In this document: positions 35,653-43,207 of the stretch, in pieces
How positions within the stretch are numbered: position 1 is the stretch's first letter
Layout of the letters: the number at the start of each line of letters is the position of its first letter
Source: CAVSWT01 sp963775245
GTDB lineage: Bacteria > Bacteroidota > Ignavibacteria > Ignavibacteriales > Ignavibacteriaceae
Direction: 5' to 3'
Assembly (NCBI GenBank): GCA_963775245.1
Contig: CAVZID010000040.1
Location: 1 to 64,000, forward strand
Length of the DNA: 64,000 nt
Notes under the pieces: generated by a model
Told to the model about the DNA's origin: nothing
Seen by the model: the letters and a program-made list of their open reading frames with translations, nothing else
Databases searched by the model: none
Position numbers and translations under genes: made by a program

Positions 35653-36839
35653 CACTTATTTTAGCTAAATGAATTATTCTTTGTGCCCTTTTCACAACTG
35701 GCGGATCAATCATCTTGCTGCCGAGAGAAACTACTCCAAGTCCTTTCTTTTCAGCTTCTTCAAATGCATTCACAATTTTTTGTGCTTTGTCAATTTCTTC
35801 CGCTGTTGGAGCAAAAGCTTCGTGCACAACTTTTATTTGTCGCGGATGAATACATCCTTTTCCTTCAAAGCCAAGTGATTTTGCTTCGAGCACACTTGCT
35901 TTCAAACCTTCCATATCGCTGACATCAGAAAAGACAGTATCAATTGGTTGAATGCCGGCTGCCTTTGCAGCGTTTACAATCATGCTTCTTGCAAAGAAAG
36001 ATTCTTTCCCTTCATTTGTTCTTTGAGTTCCCAAATCAGCAGTGTAATCTTCGAGTCCAATTGCCAGAGCACAATTTTGTTTTGAAGCTGAAGCAATTTC
36101 ATAGGCTTTAATTATTCCTAATGCACTTTCAATTATAGGCATGAAATAAATATTATTATTTACTTCATATTTCTTTTTTAATTCTTCAACTTTCTTTTCA
36201 ACTTGCTGAACTTGATTTGCAGATTCGCATTTTGGAATTAAAATTACATGTACATTATTAGGCACTATAAACTTCAAATCATCAAGACCACGAGGCAATT
36301 GGTTTATGCGAACCATTCTTTCTGCACCGTAAAAATCAACAGAACGAAGAGCATTTCGGACAATTAGTTGAGCTGATTCTTTTTCACTTGGAGAAACACT
36401 GTCTTCAAGGTCGAGTATAATTCCATCAGGATTGTGAAGCCCGGCATTCATAAAGAATTTCGGTTCATTACCAGGAAGATATAACCTGCTTCTTCTTAAT
36501 TTATCTTTTGTAGTTTTGTAATTATTCTTCTTATTAAATGGAAGAAGAAATTCTTTTTTTGAGTTTGGGAATAATTTTTTAAAAGCTAACTCAAATCTTG
36601 CCGCCATAACAAATGGAAGAGCACCGGCATCTTCAATCAAAACTTCCGCATTTTTTAAACCAAAGAAATTGCACATTTCATTAATTTGATTCTTTATAGA
36701 ATCGCCATACATTGACTCGACTTTGCTTTTAAGTTTTATTTTTATTCCGCCGGAGTCTTTTAACTTTAATTTCAATGTAGCAATCGGATCGAACTGAATC
36801 GCCTCTTTTACCGGCTGATGAGTTATTAATGGTTTTCAT
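35621..36839 (-). CDS. CitD-CitE fusion: citrate lyase acyl carrier and beta (lyase) subunit, frameshifted near the start
   Basis: The open frame (35621-36775, 384 residues) holds an acyl-carrier-like region (about 1-65, ending EDAGALPFVMAARFELAFKK), then the CitE lyase barrel: RRSRLYLPGNEPKFFMNAGL, DGIILDLEDSVSPSEKE, RINQLPRGLDDL, ALAIGLEDYTADLGTQRTNEG and GKGCIHPRQIKVVHEAF. CitE cleaves citryl-carrier to oxaloacetate and acetyl-carrier. The true start is ATG at 36839: MKTINNSSAGKRGDSVRSD carries the Ser-Asp where CitD receives its prosthetic group. One extra A in an A-run near 36758 separates it. CitD and CitE are usually separate genes. The last nine residues come from a mobile repeat. Confidence 0.8.
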
Positions 36840-37126
36840 AATTTTTGATAATGCCCTAAAATTGAGATTATTTCTATTTGATTTTTTTTAATTCTGTATA
36901 CTAAGCGATCTTTTTTATTTATTCTTCTTGACCAACATGGAGGGATTTCGTATTTGAGATGTTCAGGTTTACCTAAACCTTTGAATGGATTTTTTTTAAT
37001 ATCCTCAATCAACGAAATTAATTTAGCGAAGTATTGCTCACAAAAAATTGCTGAATTATTTTTTTCTAATTCATCTCTTTGTCTAAGTGATTCTGGAGAC
37101 CAGATAACATCTAGGATTTTTTCCAA
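36836..37126 (-). CDS. YoeB-type toxin (mRNA interferase)
   Basis: A 96-residue protein with the Txe/YoeB pattern: VIWSPESLRQRDELEK, LISLIEDIKKNPFKGLGKPE, LKYEIPPCWSRRINKKDRLVY and the C-terminal GHYQKL, which is longer than the usual ending in HY. YoeB toxins cleave mRNA at the ribosome. Its start overlaps the antitoxin gene by 16 bases, and its stop codon overlaps the citDE start (ATGA), so the pair is transcribed into the citrate operon. Confidence 0.88.
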   Translation of the reverse strand: MEKILDVIWSPESLRQRDELEKNNSAIFCEQYFAKLISLIEDIKKNPFKGLGKPEHLKYEIPPCWSRRINKKDRLVYRIKKNQIEIISILGHYQKL

Positions 37127-37410
37127 CTTTTCTTCCCCGTTTTTTGGGTGCTAAGCACTTCATAGATGTTTAATTTTTTCCCTTTACCTTCATTCAGTTC
37201 TTTCAATCCTTTATTTATACTTTTTACCCAATTAGGATTACCAAGTATATAAAGATTTTCGATAAGATTATCATAATCTTCTTTGGAAATCAGAACAGCG
37301 TCTTTTCTCCCTTTGCTTCCAACAATCAAATATGGTTCACTGTTTTCATTCACTTTGTCGATAATTTTATTCAGCTTATTTCGTGCTTCGGTATATATTA
37401 CAGCTTGCAT
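37111..37410 (-). CDS. Phd/YefM-type antitoxin
   Basis: A 99-residue protein beginning MQAVIYTEARNKLNKIIDKV, the YefM/Phd DNA-binding fold, followed by SEPYLIVGSKGRKDAVLISK and EDYDNLIENLYILGNPNWVK. The tail (EGKGKKLNIYEVL) should wrap the YoeB toxin. Antitoxin plus complex normally represses its own promoter, and a candidate operator lies directly upstream at 37426. The tail is somewhat longer than usual for YefM. Confidence 0.88.
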   Translation of the reverse strand: MQAVIYTEARNKLNKIIDKVNENSEPYLIVGSKGRKDAVLISKEDYDNLIENLYILGNPNWVKSINKGLKELNEGKGKKLNIYEVLSTQKTGKKSWKKS

Positions 37411-37425
37411 TTTCTTACCTCATAA

Positions 37426-37443
37426 ATGACATTATAATGACAT
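37426..37443 (-). promoter_or_regulatory. Candidate operator of the antitoxin-toxin pair
   Basis: ATGACAT-TATA-ATGACAT is a direct repeat with the palindrome CATTATAATG in its centre. It lies 16-33 bases before the antitoxin start. The arrangement suits cooperative binding of a YefM-type dimer. Confidence 0.45.
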
Positions 37444-37558
37444 TTCAAAAATATAAATAATTTATACCAACCAACAATAAATATCTTGAATTTTAAAAAT
37501 TGTTCAATGCTAAATTTTAAATTGTCGATAAGAAAAAACAATTTAACAATGCGATCAA

Positions 37559-38994
37559 TTAAGCAATTAACTTTTTCATAAATTCTTGTGCACTAATTTT
37601 TTCACAATTAAATATTGTGTCTTTTACTTCTTTCTGTTTTGCGCTTGATAAAATATTGACCCGGATAGTGAATTAAATTTATTATCAAGATCTTCAATTG
37701 TCATTGGCTCTCTTGGATCGCCTTTGGGGTACTCAAGATATTCTGAAAATTCCTTTCCGTCTTTTGTTTTTACTACCGCTTTTGAAGGCTGCTTTGCCGG
37801 GAACATTTTTTCAAATTCAATTGACGGTTCACCTTTTATTTTATCTATCACTTCCCAGATTTTCGGGTCTTTTAATTTTTCCTCGGAAAATGATTGCGTT
37901 GTGATTTTATGATCGACTAAAGCACAAGCAATGCAGTATGGAAGAGAGTGATCGGCAGTTTCACGTGACTCCGGCCTATATTTATGGGGATCAAATAAAA
38001 TATCATGAGCTTGAGCTAATGTGGTTAAAGTAACAGAATCAATTTGATCGTAAGTTATATTATTTTTTGTAACAACTTTTAATACTGCAGAAATATGAGT
38101 ATGAGTTAAAGCTTCGGTTGGAAAAGCCTTCATACCACATTCCATAATTTTAAATTTTTCTCCAAGTCCGCCTATAAGCTTTTCAATATTCCATTTCCAT
38201 TCAGTAACTGCATCTCTACCTTTCATTTTAACAGGATCAACTTTTTGTTCTTTCGCGTTGTAACCCAAAAAGCAATCCATGAATCCTTCTTTCCCTTCAA
38301 AGACAGCTTCAGTTCCGCTGTAACCTTTTTGTGCCATCAAAGCTGCAAATACTCCCGATTGCACCGCCATCGGGTCAACGGTGTTTTTCATCATTGTTAA
38401 TTTGCCTGCAGTGGGGCAGCCGATGGTATGATTATGACTTCCATTGATTCCGATTGCATTTACCATTTGATCAACTGTTAAACCTAAAAGTTTTCCGGCA
38501 ACAATTGGAGAAACAAATTGTGTTAAAGTTGCGTGATGCCATTTACGTTCACGTATTCCAGGTACAGCAAATTCACAAAGCCTTTGTTCAAATTCATAAG
38601 CTAAAACAATAGCCGTAATTACATCTTCCATTGAAGAATTAGATAGTTCTCCAACAGCTAATGCAGCGGGAATTAAATCGGAAGGATGTGAAGGATCTTC
38701 TTTCCAATAAATGTCATTGAAATCCAAAGCACGAATCATTAAAGAATTAATTAAAGTAACATTAACTGCTGGAAGTTTATCGCCAAAACCAATTAACGTT
38801 GCTTCAGGTTTACCTTCCATATTTTTATAGATGTCTCTTAAAATATTTACATCTTTTGTTTTGTATGCACCATAAGCACATCCAATTGAATCGTACAAAT
38901 ATCTTTTTACTTCGTGGATTACTTCTTTTGGCAAGTCGCTGTATTTAAGATTAACAGCAAATTCTGAGATTGTTCTTGAGATTGATTTTTCCAT
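37559..38994 (-). CDS. MmgE/PrpD family dehydratase, frameshift near the C-terminus
   Basis: A 2-methylcitrate dehydratase family protein: SISRTISEFAVNLKYSDLPK, LYDSIGCAYGAYKTKDV, RALDFNDIYWKEDPSHPSD, GIRERKWHHATLTQF, IGINGSHNHTIGCPTAGKLT and CGMKAFPTEALTHTH are conserved family sites. Members dehydrate methylcitrate, citrate or related tricarboxylates. The open frame ends at 37624 with an atypical SIFYQAQNRKK. The neighbouring frame gives VNILSSAKQKEVKDTIFNCE and KISAQEFMKKLIA with a stop at 37559, a plausible true ending. The break is near a GGG/CCC run at 37659-37668. It lies inside the tricarboxylate operon, so a C6 acid substrate is likely. Confidence 0.85.
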
Positions 38995-39033
38995 AATAAA
39001 TTGAATAATGTTTTATTGCTAAATTGTTGATTG

Positions 39034-40181
39034 TCAAAGTAGTTCTAATTTAGATTGAATTTCATCCCATGTTACATTTTGGATATAATCTGATATTTTT
39101 ATGATTCTATTATTTTTGTCCCATTCACTTAATAAGGCAGTGTGAAACTTAAATTTATTTTCCTCGACATTTGGATAATTATTAAAATTTTGTGTGATGG
39201 GTTAAATAACCAATTAAAAATTTTTTGATTAATTCCTCTATCATTGAAACCATAACCAACAACAATTAAAGTATTGTGCTCATTTAGCGTGCTATAAAAT
39301 CTATAGTATAGCTCAAGGTACAAATCTTTTATATATTCAGACATTTTATTGTAAGTGCCTATCAAAATAAATGCATCCTGAATTGTATCGAATTTTTCTA
39401 TTTCTTTAATTTTGCAAATTTTATTGTTTTCCCAACTATACTGATCATAATAATGCCAGTTAATTGCTCCATGAATTTTATAAAGTTTTATTCTATCTCT
39501 ATTATTAAAAAATTGAGGATTCCAGATTTCCACATCATCATTATTTTTTTGAAAACCATCGTTAAAAGTTACATTATTGGCTTCAAGAAATCTTTCTAGG
39601 ACAATGTCATGATTAAGAGTAAATATATCTACTTTATTGATATCTTTTTTTATCAAGGCTTCTTTTAAAAAATTGAAACTTATAAAAGATTCTGCTTTCT
39701 TAGCTAATAATTTTGAAACATTTTGTTTAATAAACATCTTAGATTCTTTTAATAGACTATTCATATCAAATGAAATATCAAGTTCTAAATCAAGTGGGAC
39801 AAGAAGGTTTTTTATTTTAGGTTCAAATTCTTTTATTAAATACTTAAAGGCTGGATTTCCTTCAGATGCATAGTAATTGAATTCGATGAAATCTAATAGA
39901 TAATAAATATCCTCGTAATTAATACTCCTTTTATTATCGCCATAATAAGCTTCAATTTCTGTTTTAAGTATGTTTAAAAAATATTGAACTCTTTGCGGGA
40001 TATCTTTATTTAGTGACCAATCAAATCGTTCCGGCTTGTCAAAGAAAAAATTTTCTGCAGAACCTCTTACTATGTCTCTGCTTTTCAAAAGAATTTCTGA
40101 AATTTCTGCAGTTCCTGGAATTTTTGCGGGAATAGAAATTCCAGCTCCAAATAAAAATGCTATTTTGTCAAAGGTATTCAA
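39034..40181 (-). CDS. SIR2-like domain protein (possible NADase defence effector), frameshift near the C-terminus
   Basis: The 350-residue frame (39129-40181) has a SIR2-type NAD fold: IAFLFGAGISIPAKIPGTAE (NAD-binding GAGIS at 12-16), IFTLNHDIVLERFLEANNV, YKIHGAINWHYYD (conserved His) and LIVVGYGFNDRGINQKIF. TLNHD and HGAINW fit the SIR2-like proteins of anti-phage systems such as defence-associated sirtuins rather than protein deacetylases. The end is out of frame: past about 39180 the neighbouring frame reads NYPNVEENKFKFHTALLSEW and continues to a stop at 39034. It stands alone, without an obvious partner, between PrpD and aconitase genes of a metabolic operon. Confidence 0.78.
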
Positions 40182-40213
40182 AATTTTGTATAGACAAATA
40201 AGTAATTATAAAA

Positions 40214-41170
40214 TTAAATATTTTTCTTTACCCATTCTTCTAATCCGCCATCAACAATAAGCTCTTGAGCCGCTTTGCCAACCGAACTAAAAGAATATGT
40301 TTTTTTATCAAATGTTATTGATGAATTAACAAAATTAACTTCGGCTTTCATTTTAGTTTTTACTGTTAATTTTTCTTTCCCAAATTTATTTTTTAATTCA
40401 TTCACTAATTCTGGACATTCAATTAAAAGAAAACCGTTGTTCAATGCATTACGCTTGTATGTTTCATTGAATGTTCCGGCAATTACTAATTTTATTCCCT
40501 TATATTTTAATGCAGTTGCCGCCTGCTCGCGCGAACTTCCGGTTCCAAAATTAAATCCGCCGACCAATAAGTTTCCTTCGTTTGCAATATTCTTAAATTC
40601 AGGATCATAATTTTCCATTACAACTCCAGCTTGCTGCTGCGGAGTAAAATCATCAATGTATGTGTACTTGCCAGGATAAATCCCATCTGTATTTAAATTA
40701 TCCTGATAACAGAAAATTATCTCACCTTCAATTGATTTTGAAAATCCTTTAATTATTTCAACAGATGATTTTGCCTTCCCGTTTTTATTCTTATGAATTT
40801 TTATTGAACCTTCAATTTCAACAGGACAGTATTCCCAAGCGTAATCAATTTTTCCTGAGATTGCTGAGGAAGCAACCACTGCCGGCGAAGCTAAATAAGC
40901 TTGAGCATTAGGTGAGCCCATTCTTCCTTTAAAATTTCTGTTTGTTGCTGATATCCCGACTTCACCATCTTTTAAAAGTCCAGTTCCCAATCCGATGCAA
41001 GGGCCGCATCCAGGAGGCAATGGTTTTGCTCCAGCGTGAATTAAAGCCTGCCAATCTCCATTTCGTTCGCTCTCTGCTTGAATTTCACTGGAAGCGGCTG
41101 CTATATAAAACTCAACTCCTTCAGCAACTTTCTTTCCTCTAACTATAGCAGGCAGCTTCTCTAATATCAT
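40214..41170 (-). CDS. Aconitase-family hydratase, C-terminal part
   Basis: This frame carries the last half of the hydratase: GVEFYIAAASSEIQAESERN, LPPGCGPCIGLGTGLLKDGE with the two clustered iron-sulfur cysteines, TNRNFKGRMGSPNAQAYLAS, and the swivel domain GFNFGTGSSREQAATALKYK and AGTFNETYKRNALNNGFLLI. Its first residues (MILEKLP) come from an incorrect frame. The join to the middle fragment is at DIREAA|AIVRGKK near 41150, one extra base. The whole protein resembles fungal homoaconitase (Lys4) in its WWQVPP and NRNFKGRMGS regions. Whether it acts on isocitrate, homocitrate or methylisocitrate cannot be told. Confidence 0.83.
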   Translation of the reverse strand: MILEKLPAIVRGKKVAEGVEFYIAAASSEIQAESERNGDWQALIHAGAKPLPPGCGPCIGLGTGLLKDGEVGISATNRNFKGRMGSPNAQAYLASPAVVASSAISGKIDYAWEYCPVEIEGSIKIHKNKNGKAKSSVEIIKGFSKSIEGEIIFCYQDNLNTDGIYPGKYTYIDDFTPQQQAGVVMENYDPEFKNIANEGNLLVGGFNFGTGSSREQAATALKYKGIKLVIAGTFNETYKRNALNNGFLLIECPELVNELKNKFGKEKLTVKTKMKAEVNFVNSSITFDKKTYSFSSVGKAAQELIVDGGLEEWVKKNI

Positions 41171-41741
41171 TTAATCTGCTATTAACACATGAGACTAAAT
41201 ATGCTTTATTAATTTTTACTTCTTGAGCTTTTATTTTTGATAAGGAAGTAATAGTTTTAACATTGTTCGGCCCGGCAACTGTAGGCTGAACAGAATTCAA
41301 ATCAATTACAATTTCTTTTGAATAGAATGCATCTTTATCAGCACTAATTATATTTTTTTCAAGCTGTGAAATTCTTTTATGATTTATTCGCGGATGTTTG
41401 CCTTTTCCATCAACATCTGAAGCAACTCCTTCCAATCCTCTAATTGAAATTACTTCTTCTCTTCTTTTCAGCCATTGAATTGTAATATCGTCAATTGGGA
41501 AAACTCCGGCTAATGCACCCCACTCGGTTGTCATGTTTGCGATAGTTAAACGTTCATCTATTGTTAAATGTTTAACTCCTTCTCCGGAAAATTCTATGGC
41601 ATGATTTAAGACTTCGTCTTTGTTAAATTTCCCGCAGAGAGATATAATGATATCTTTGCCCGTAATCCCCGGTCTTAATTTTCCTTTAAAATTACTTTTG
41701 CAATTGGAGGCACCTGCCACCAGGTTCTTCCGGTTGCCCAA
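41139..41741 (-). CDS. Aconitase-family hydratase, middle part
   Basis: True sequence begins at KGKLRPGITGKDIIISLCGK and continues with DEVLNHAIEFSGEGVKHLTI, ANMTTEWGALAGVFPIDDIT, and SCVNSRLNDIREAA, which has the third iron-sulfur ligand cysteine. The opening MGNRKNLVAGAS is out-of-frame reading of WWQVPP. The break with the N-terminal fragment lies in an A-run near 41685, where one A is missing; restoring it gives AKVILKGKLRPG. Confidence 0.82.
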   Translation of the reverse strand: MGNRKNLVAGASNCKSNFKGKLRPGITGKDIIISLCGKFNKDEVLNHAIEFSGEGVKHLTIDERLTIANMTTEWGALAGVFPIDDITIQWLKRREEVISIRGLEGVASDVDGKGKHPRINHKRISQLEKNIISADKDAFYSKEIVIDLNSVQPTVAGPNNVKTITSLSKIKAQEVKINKAYLVSCVNSRLNDIREAACYS

Positions 41742-42205
41742 ATAGCTGCAGCATCTGTTCTAACAATTGGAGTTCCTAAACATCCTAATCCGCCATACAT
41801 ATTTGAATGACTATCGGAGGCAACTGCCATAGTTCCAGGGAAAGCATATCCTTCTTCACAAATTATCTGATGTCCAATTCCTCTTCCGGCCGGATAAAAA
41901 TCTACTCCCATTTGTTTAGCAAAGTCTTCAATCTTTTTATACTTCTCTAAATTTTTTTCACTTTTATCCTGAACATTATGATCCAATGCAAATACTACTT
42001 GTCTTGGATTGGCAATTTTTGCTGCTCCTATACTTTCCCCATAGGGATGGATTCCCATAAATTTTGGAATAACTGCACCGGTATTATCATGTGTCATTAC
42101 ATAAGCTGGTTTAATAGACAGGTAATCGCCGCTATGAACTTCATGATTCTTACTTAATCCAACAGCGTACTTTTGTGCTATTTTTTCAATTAAAGTTTGA
42201 CTCAT
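41675..42205 (-). CDS. Aconitase-family hydratase, N-terminal part
   Basis: The start is clear: MSQTLIEKIAQKYAVGLSKN, GDYLSIKPAYVMTHDNTGAV, VFALDHNVQDKSEKN, FYPAGRGIGHQIICEEGYAF, and PGTMAVASDSHSNMYGGLGC and RTDAAAIWATGRTWWQVPP. These are the substrate and iron-sulfur site neighbourhoods of aconitase/homoaconitase. A ribosome binding site (AGGAG, reading on the minus strand) precedes the ATG. Joined with the two following fragments the enzyme is about 660 residues, normal for this branch. Its upstream neighbour is the GIY-YIG element at 42226. Confidence 0.85.
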   Translation of the reverse strand: MSQTLIEKIAQKYAVGLSKNHEVHSGDYLSIKPAYVMTHDNTGAVIPKFMGIHPYGESIGAAKIANPRQVVFALDHNVQDKSEKNLEKYKKIEDFAKQMGVDFYPAGRGIGHQIICEEGYAFPGTMAVASDSHSNMYGGLGCLGTPIVRTDAAAIWATGRTWWQVPPIAKVILKEN

Positions 42206-42225
42206 AATTCTCTCCTATATTGGAA

Positions 42226-42605
42226 TGTCATTGCGAATCCCAATTTATTGGGATGAAGCAATCTATTGATAGAGTATATCAAAGTTATAAAGATCTTTCC
42301 ATTCTTTATTTAATGAATTAATTAATTCAATTTTCTTTTTTCTTGAACCGGCTTTTATTTGTTTCTCTCTTTTTATTGCTGAAATAGGGTTATCATAAAC
42401 TTCATAATACACAAGTTTTGTCACATTATATTTTTTGGTAAATCCACTAATTAATTTTGATTTATGTTCCCAGCCTCTTCTTGTTAAGCTATTAGTTACA
42501 CCAGTATATAGTACAGTATTATTTTTATTTGTTAATATATACACATAATAATTTTTCATATTCATATATCAGATTGCTTCACTCGATGACTCATTCGCAA
42601 TGACA
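42226..42605. mobile_element. Inverted-repeat element carrying a GIY-YIG nuclease gene
   Basis: The left arm has TGTCATTGCGAA (42226-42237), a small hairpin TCCCAATTTATTGGGA, then GAAGCAATCT (42255-42264). The right arm has AGATTGCTTC (42571-42580) and TTCGCAATGACA (42594-42605). Both pairs are perfect complements, so the 380-base unit has composite terminal inverted repeats. The nuclease gene fills the space between the arms and its stop codon overlaps the inner left repeat. It separates the HD-like and aconitase genes of the operon. Gene-free repeats with the same TGTCAT/ATGAC ends occur elsewhere in the window. Confidence 0.65.
42263..42565 (-). CDS. Small GIY-YIG nuclease
   Basis: A 100-residue single-domain protein: YYVYILTNKNNTVLYTGVTN (the GIY-YIG-like VYI...YTG), SLTRRGWEHKSKLISGFTKK (Arg in the usual catalytic position), YNVTKLVYYEVYDNPISAIK and REKQIKAGSRKKKIELIN (catalytic-site Glu region), then a Trp-rich end. 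These UvrC-N-like proteins are widespread and lack an assigned function. The gene lies between perfect inverted repeats. It is on the same strand as the surrounding operon. Confidence 0.88.
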   Translation of the reverse strand: MNMKNYYVYILTNKNNTVLYTGVTNSLTRRGWEHKSKLISGFTKKYNVTKLVYYEVYDNPISAIKREKQIKAGSRKKKIELINSLNKEWKDLYNFDILYQ

Positions 42606-42609
42606 ACCA

Positions 42610-43140
42610 TTATTTAAAAGGTTCAAACGAAACAAAATCAGCATGATGAACAATTATTGATTCAACAGTTCTAAATCCAAGGTCGCCTTCTTTTGAATGA
42701 GTTGCAATTATATGCTGCACCTCTGGAGGCACTCCAAATCTATCGGCAATTGCAAGTCCACTAAACGGATGGCGAACAAGTTTTCCTGCATCACTGGTTG
42801 ATAGCTTTCCATCGACTAACTTATATTCAATTAATTTTCCAACATCAATTAAAATTGCGCCTGCAATTAAAGTATCCATATCAATTACTATTTCATCACC
42901 GAAATTATTTTTCATTCGTTCAGCAATGTCAACAGAAAGCTGCACGGCGGTACGTTTGTGATTCATAAAAGTGATTTTACAATTCTTAATTAGAAGTGAA
43001 AAAGGAATAGTTGACAAATCTTCTATCGATAGGACACTGTTTTCAACTGCATAAATCCAGCAGTTTAAAACTTTCTCTCGAAGCTCTTCGTCTTTAATCC
43101 AATTTATTTCCGGCCAGATTTTTAATATTTTCTCTCTCAT
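42610..43140 (-). CDS. HD-domain-like protein with altered HD motif
   Basis: A 176-residue protein with an HD-phosphohydrolase pattern: FMNHKRTAVQLSVDIAERM (first His), LIAGAILIDVGKLIEYKL, VRHPFSGLAIADRFGVPPEV and IIATHSKEGD. At the defining His-Asp doublet the sequence is Ile-Asp (LIDVGK), so one metal-binding His is missing. Either a modified metal site or a non-catalytic role is possible. It lies between the dehydrogenase and the aconitase, so a regulatory or editing function for that pathway is conceivable. It starts about 70 bases after the dehydrogenase stop, across a small hairpin. Confidence 0.75.
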   Translation of the reverse strand: MREKILKIWPEINWIKDEELREKVLNCWIYAVENSVLSIEDLSTIPFSLLIKNCKITFMNHKRTAVQLSVDIAERMKNNFGDEIVIDMDTLIAGAILIDVGKLIEYKLVDGKLSTSDAGKLVRHPFSGLAIADRFGVPPEVQHIIATHSKEGDLGFRTVESIIVHHADFVSFEPFK

Positions 43141-43173
43141 AAACTCCCTCTTAAATAGTTCTAATAATAATTT

Positions 43174-43197
43174 CTGTCACGGAGTGGACCGTGACAG
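43174..43197. repeat. CTGTCACGG/CCGTGACAG hairpin
   Basis: A perfect 9-bp stem with a 6-base loop (AGTGGA) in the gap between the dehydrogenase and HD-like genes. No T-run follows on the minus strand, so transcription probably continues. It looks like another short dispersed palindrome. Confidence 0.5.
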
Positions 43198-43207
43198 CCT
43201 TGAAATT

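Noticed and set aside
40275..40610. 111-codon plus-strand frame
   Set aside because: Antisense to the conserved C-terminal part of the aconitase-family gene.
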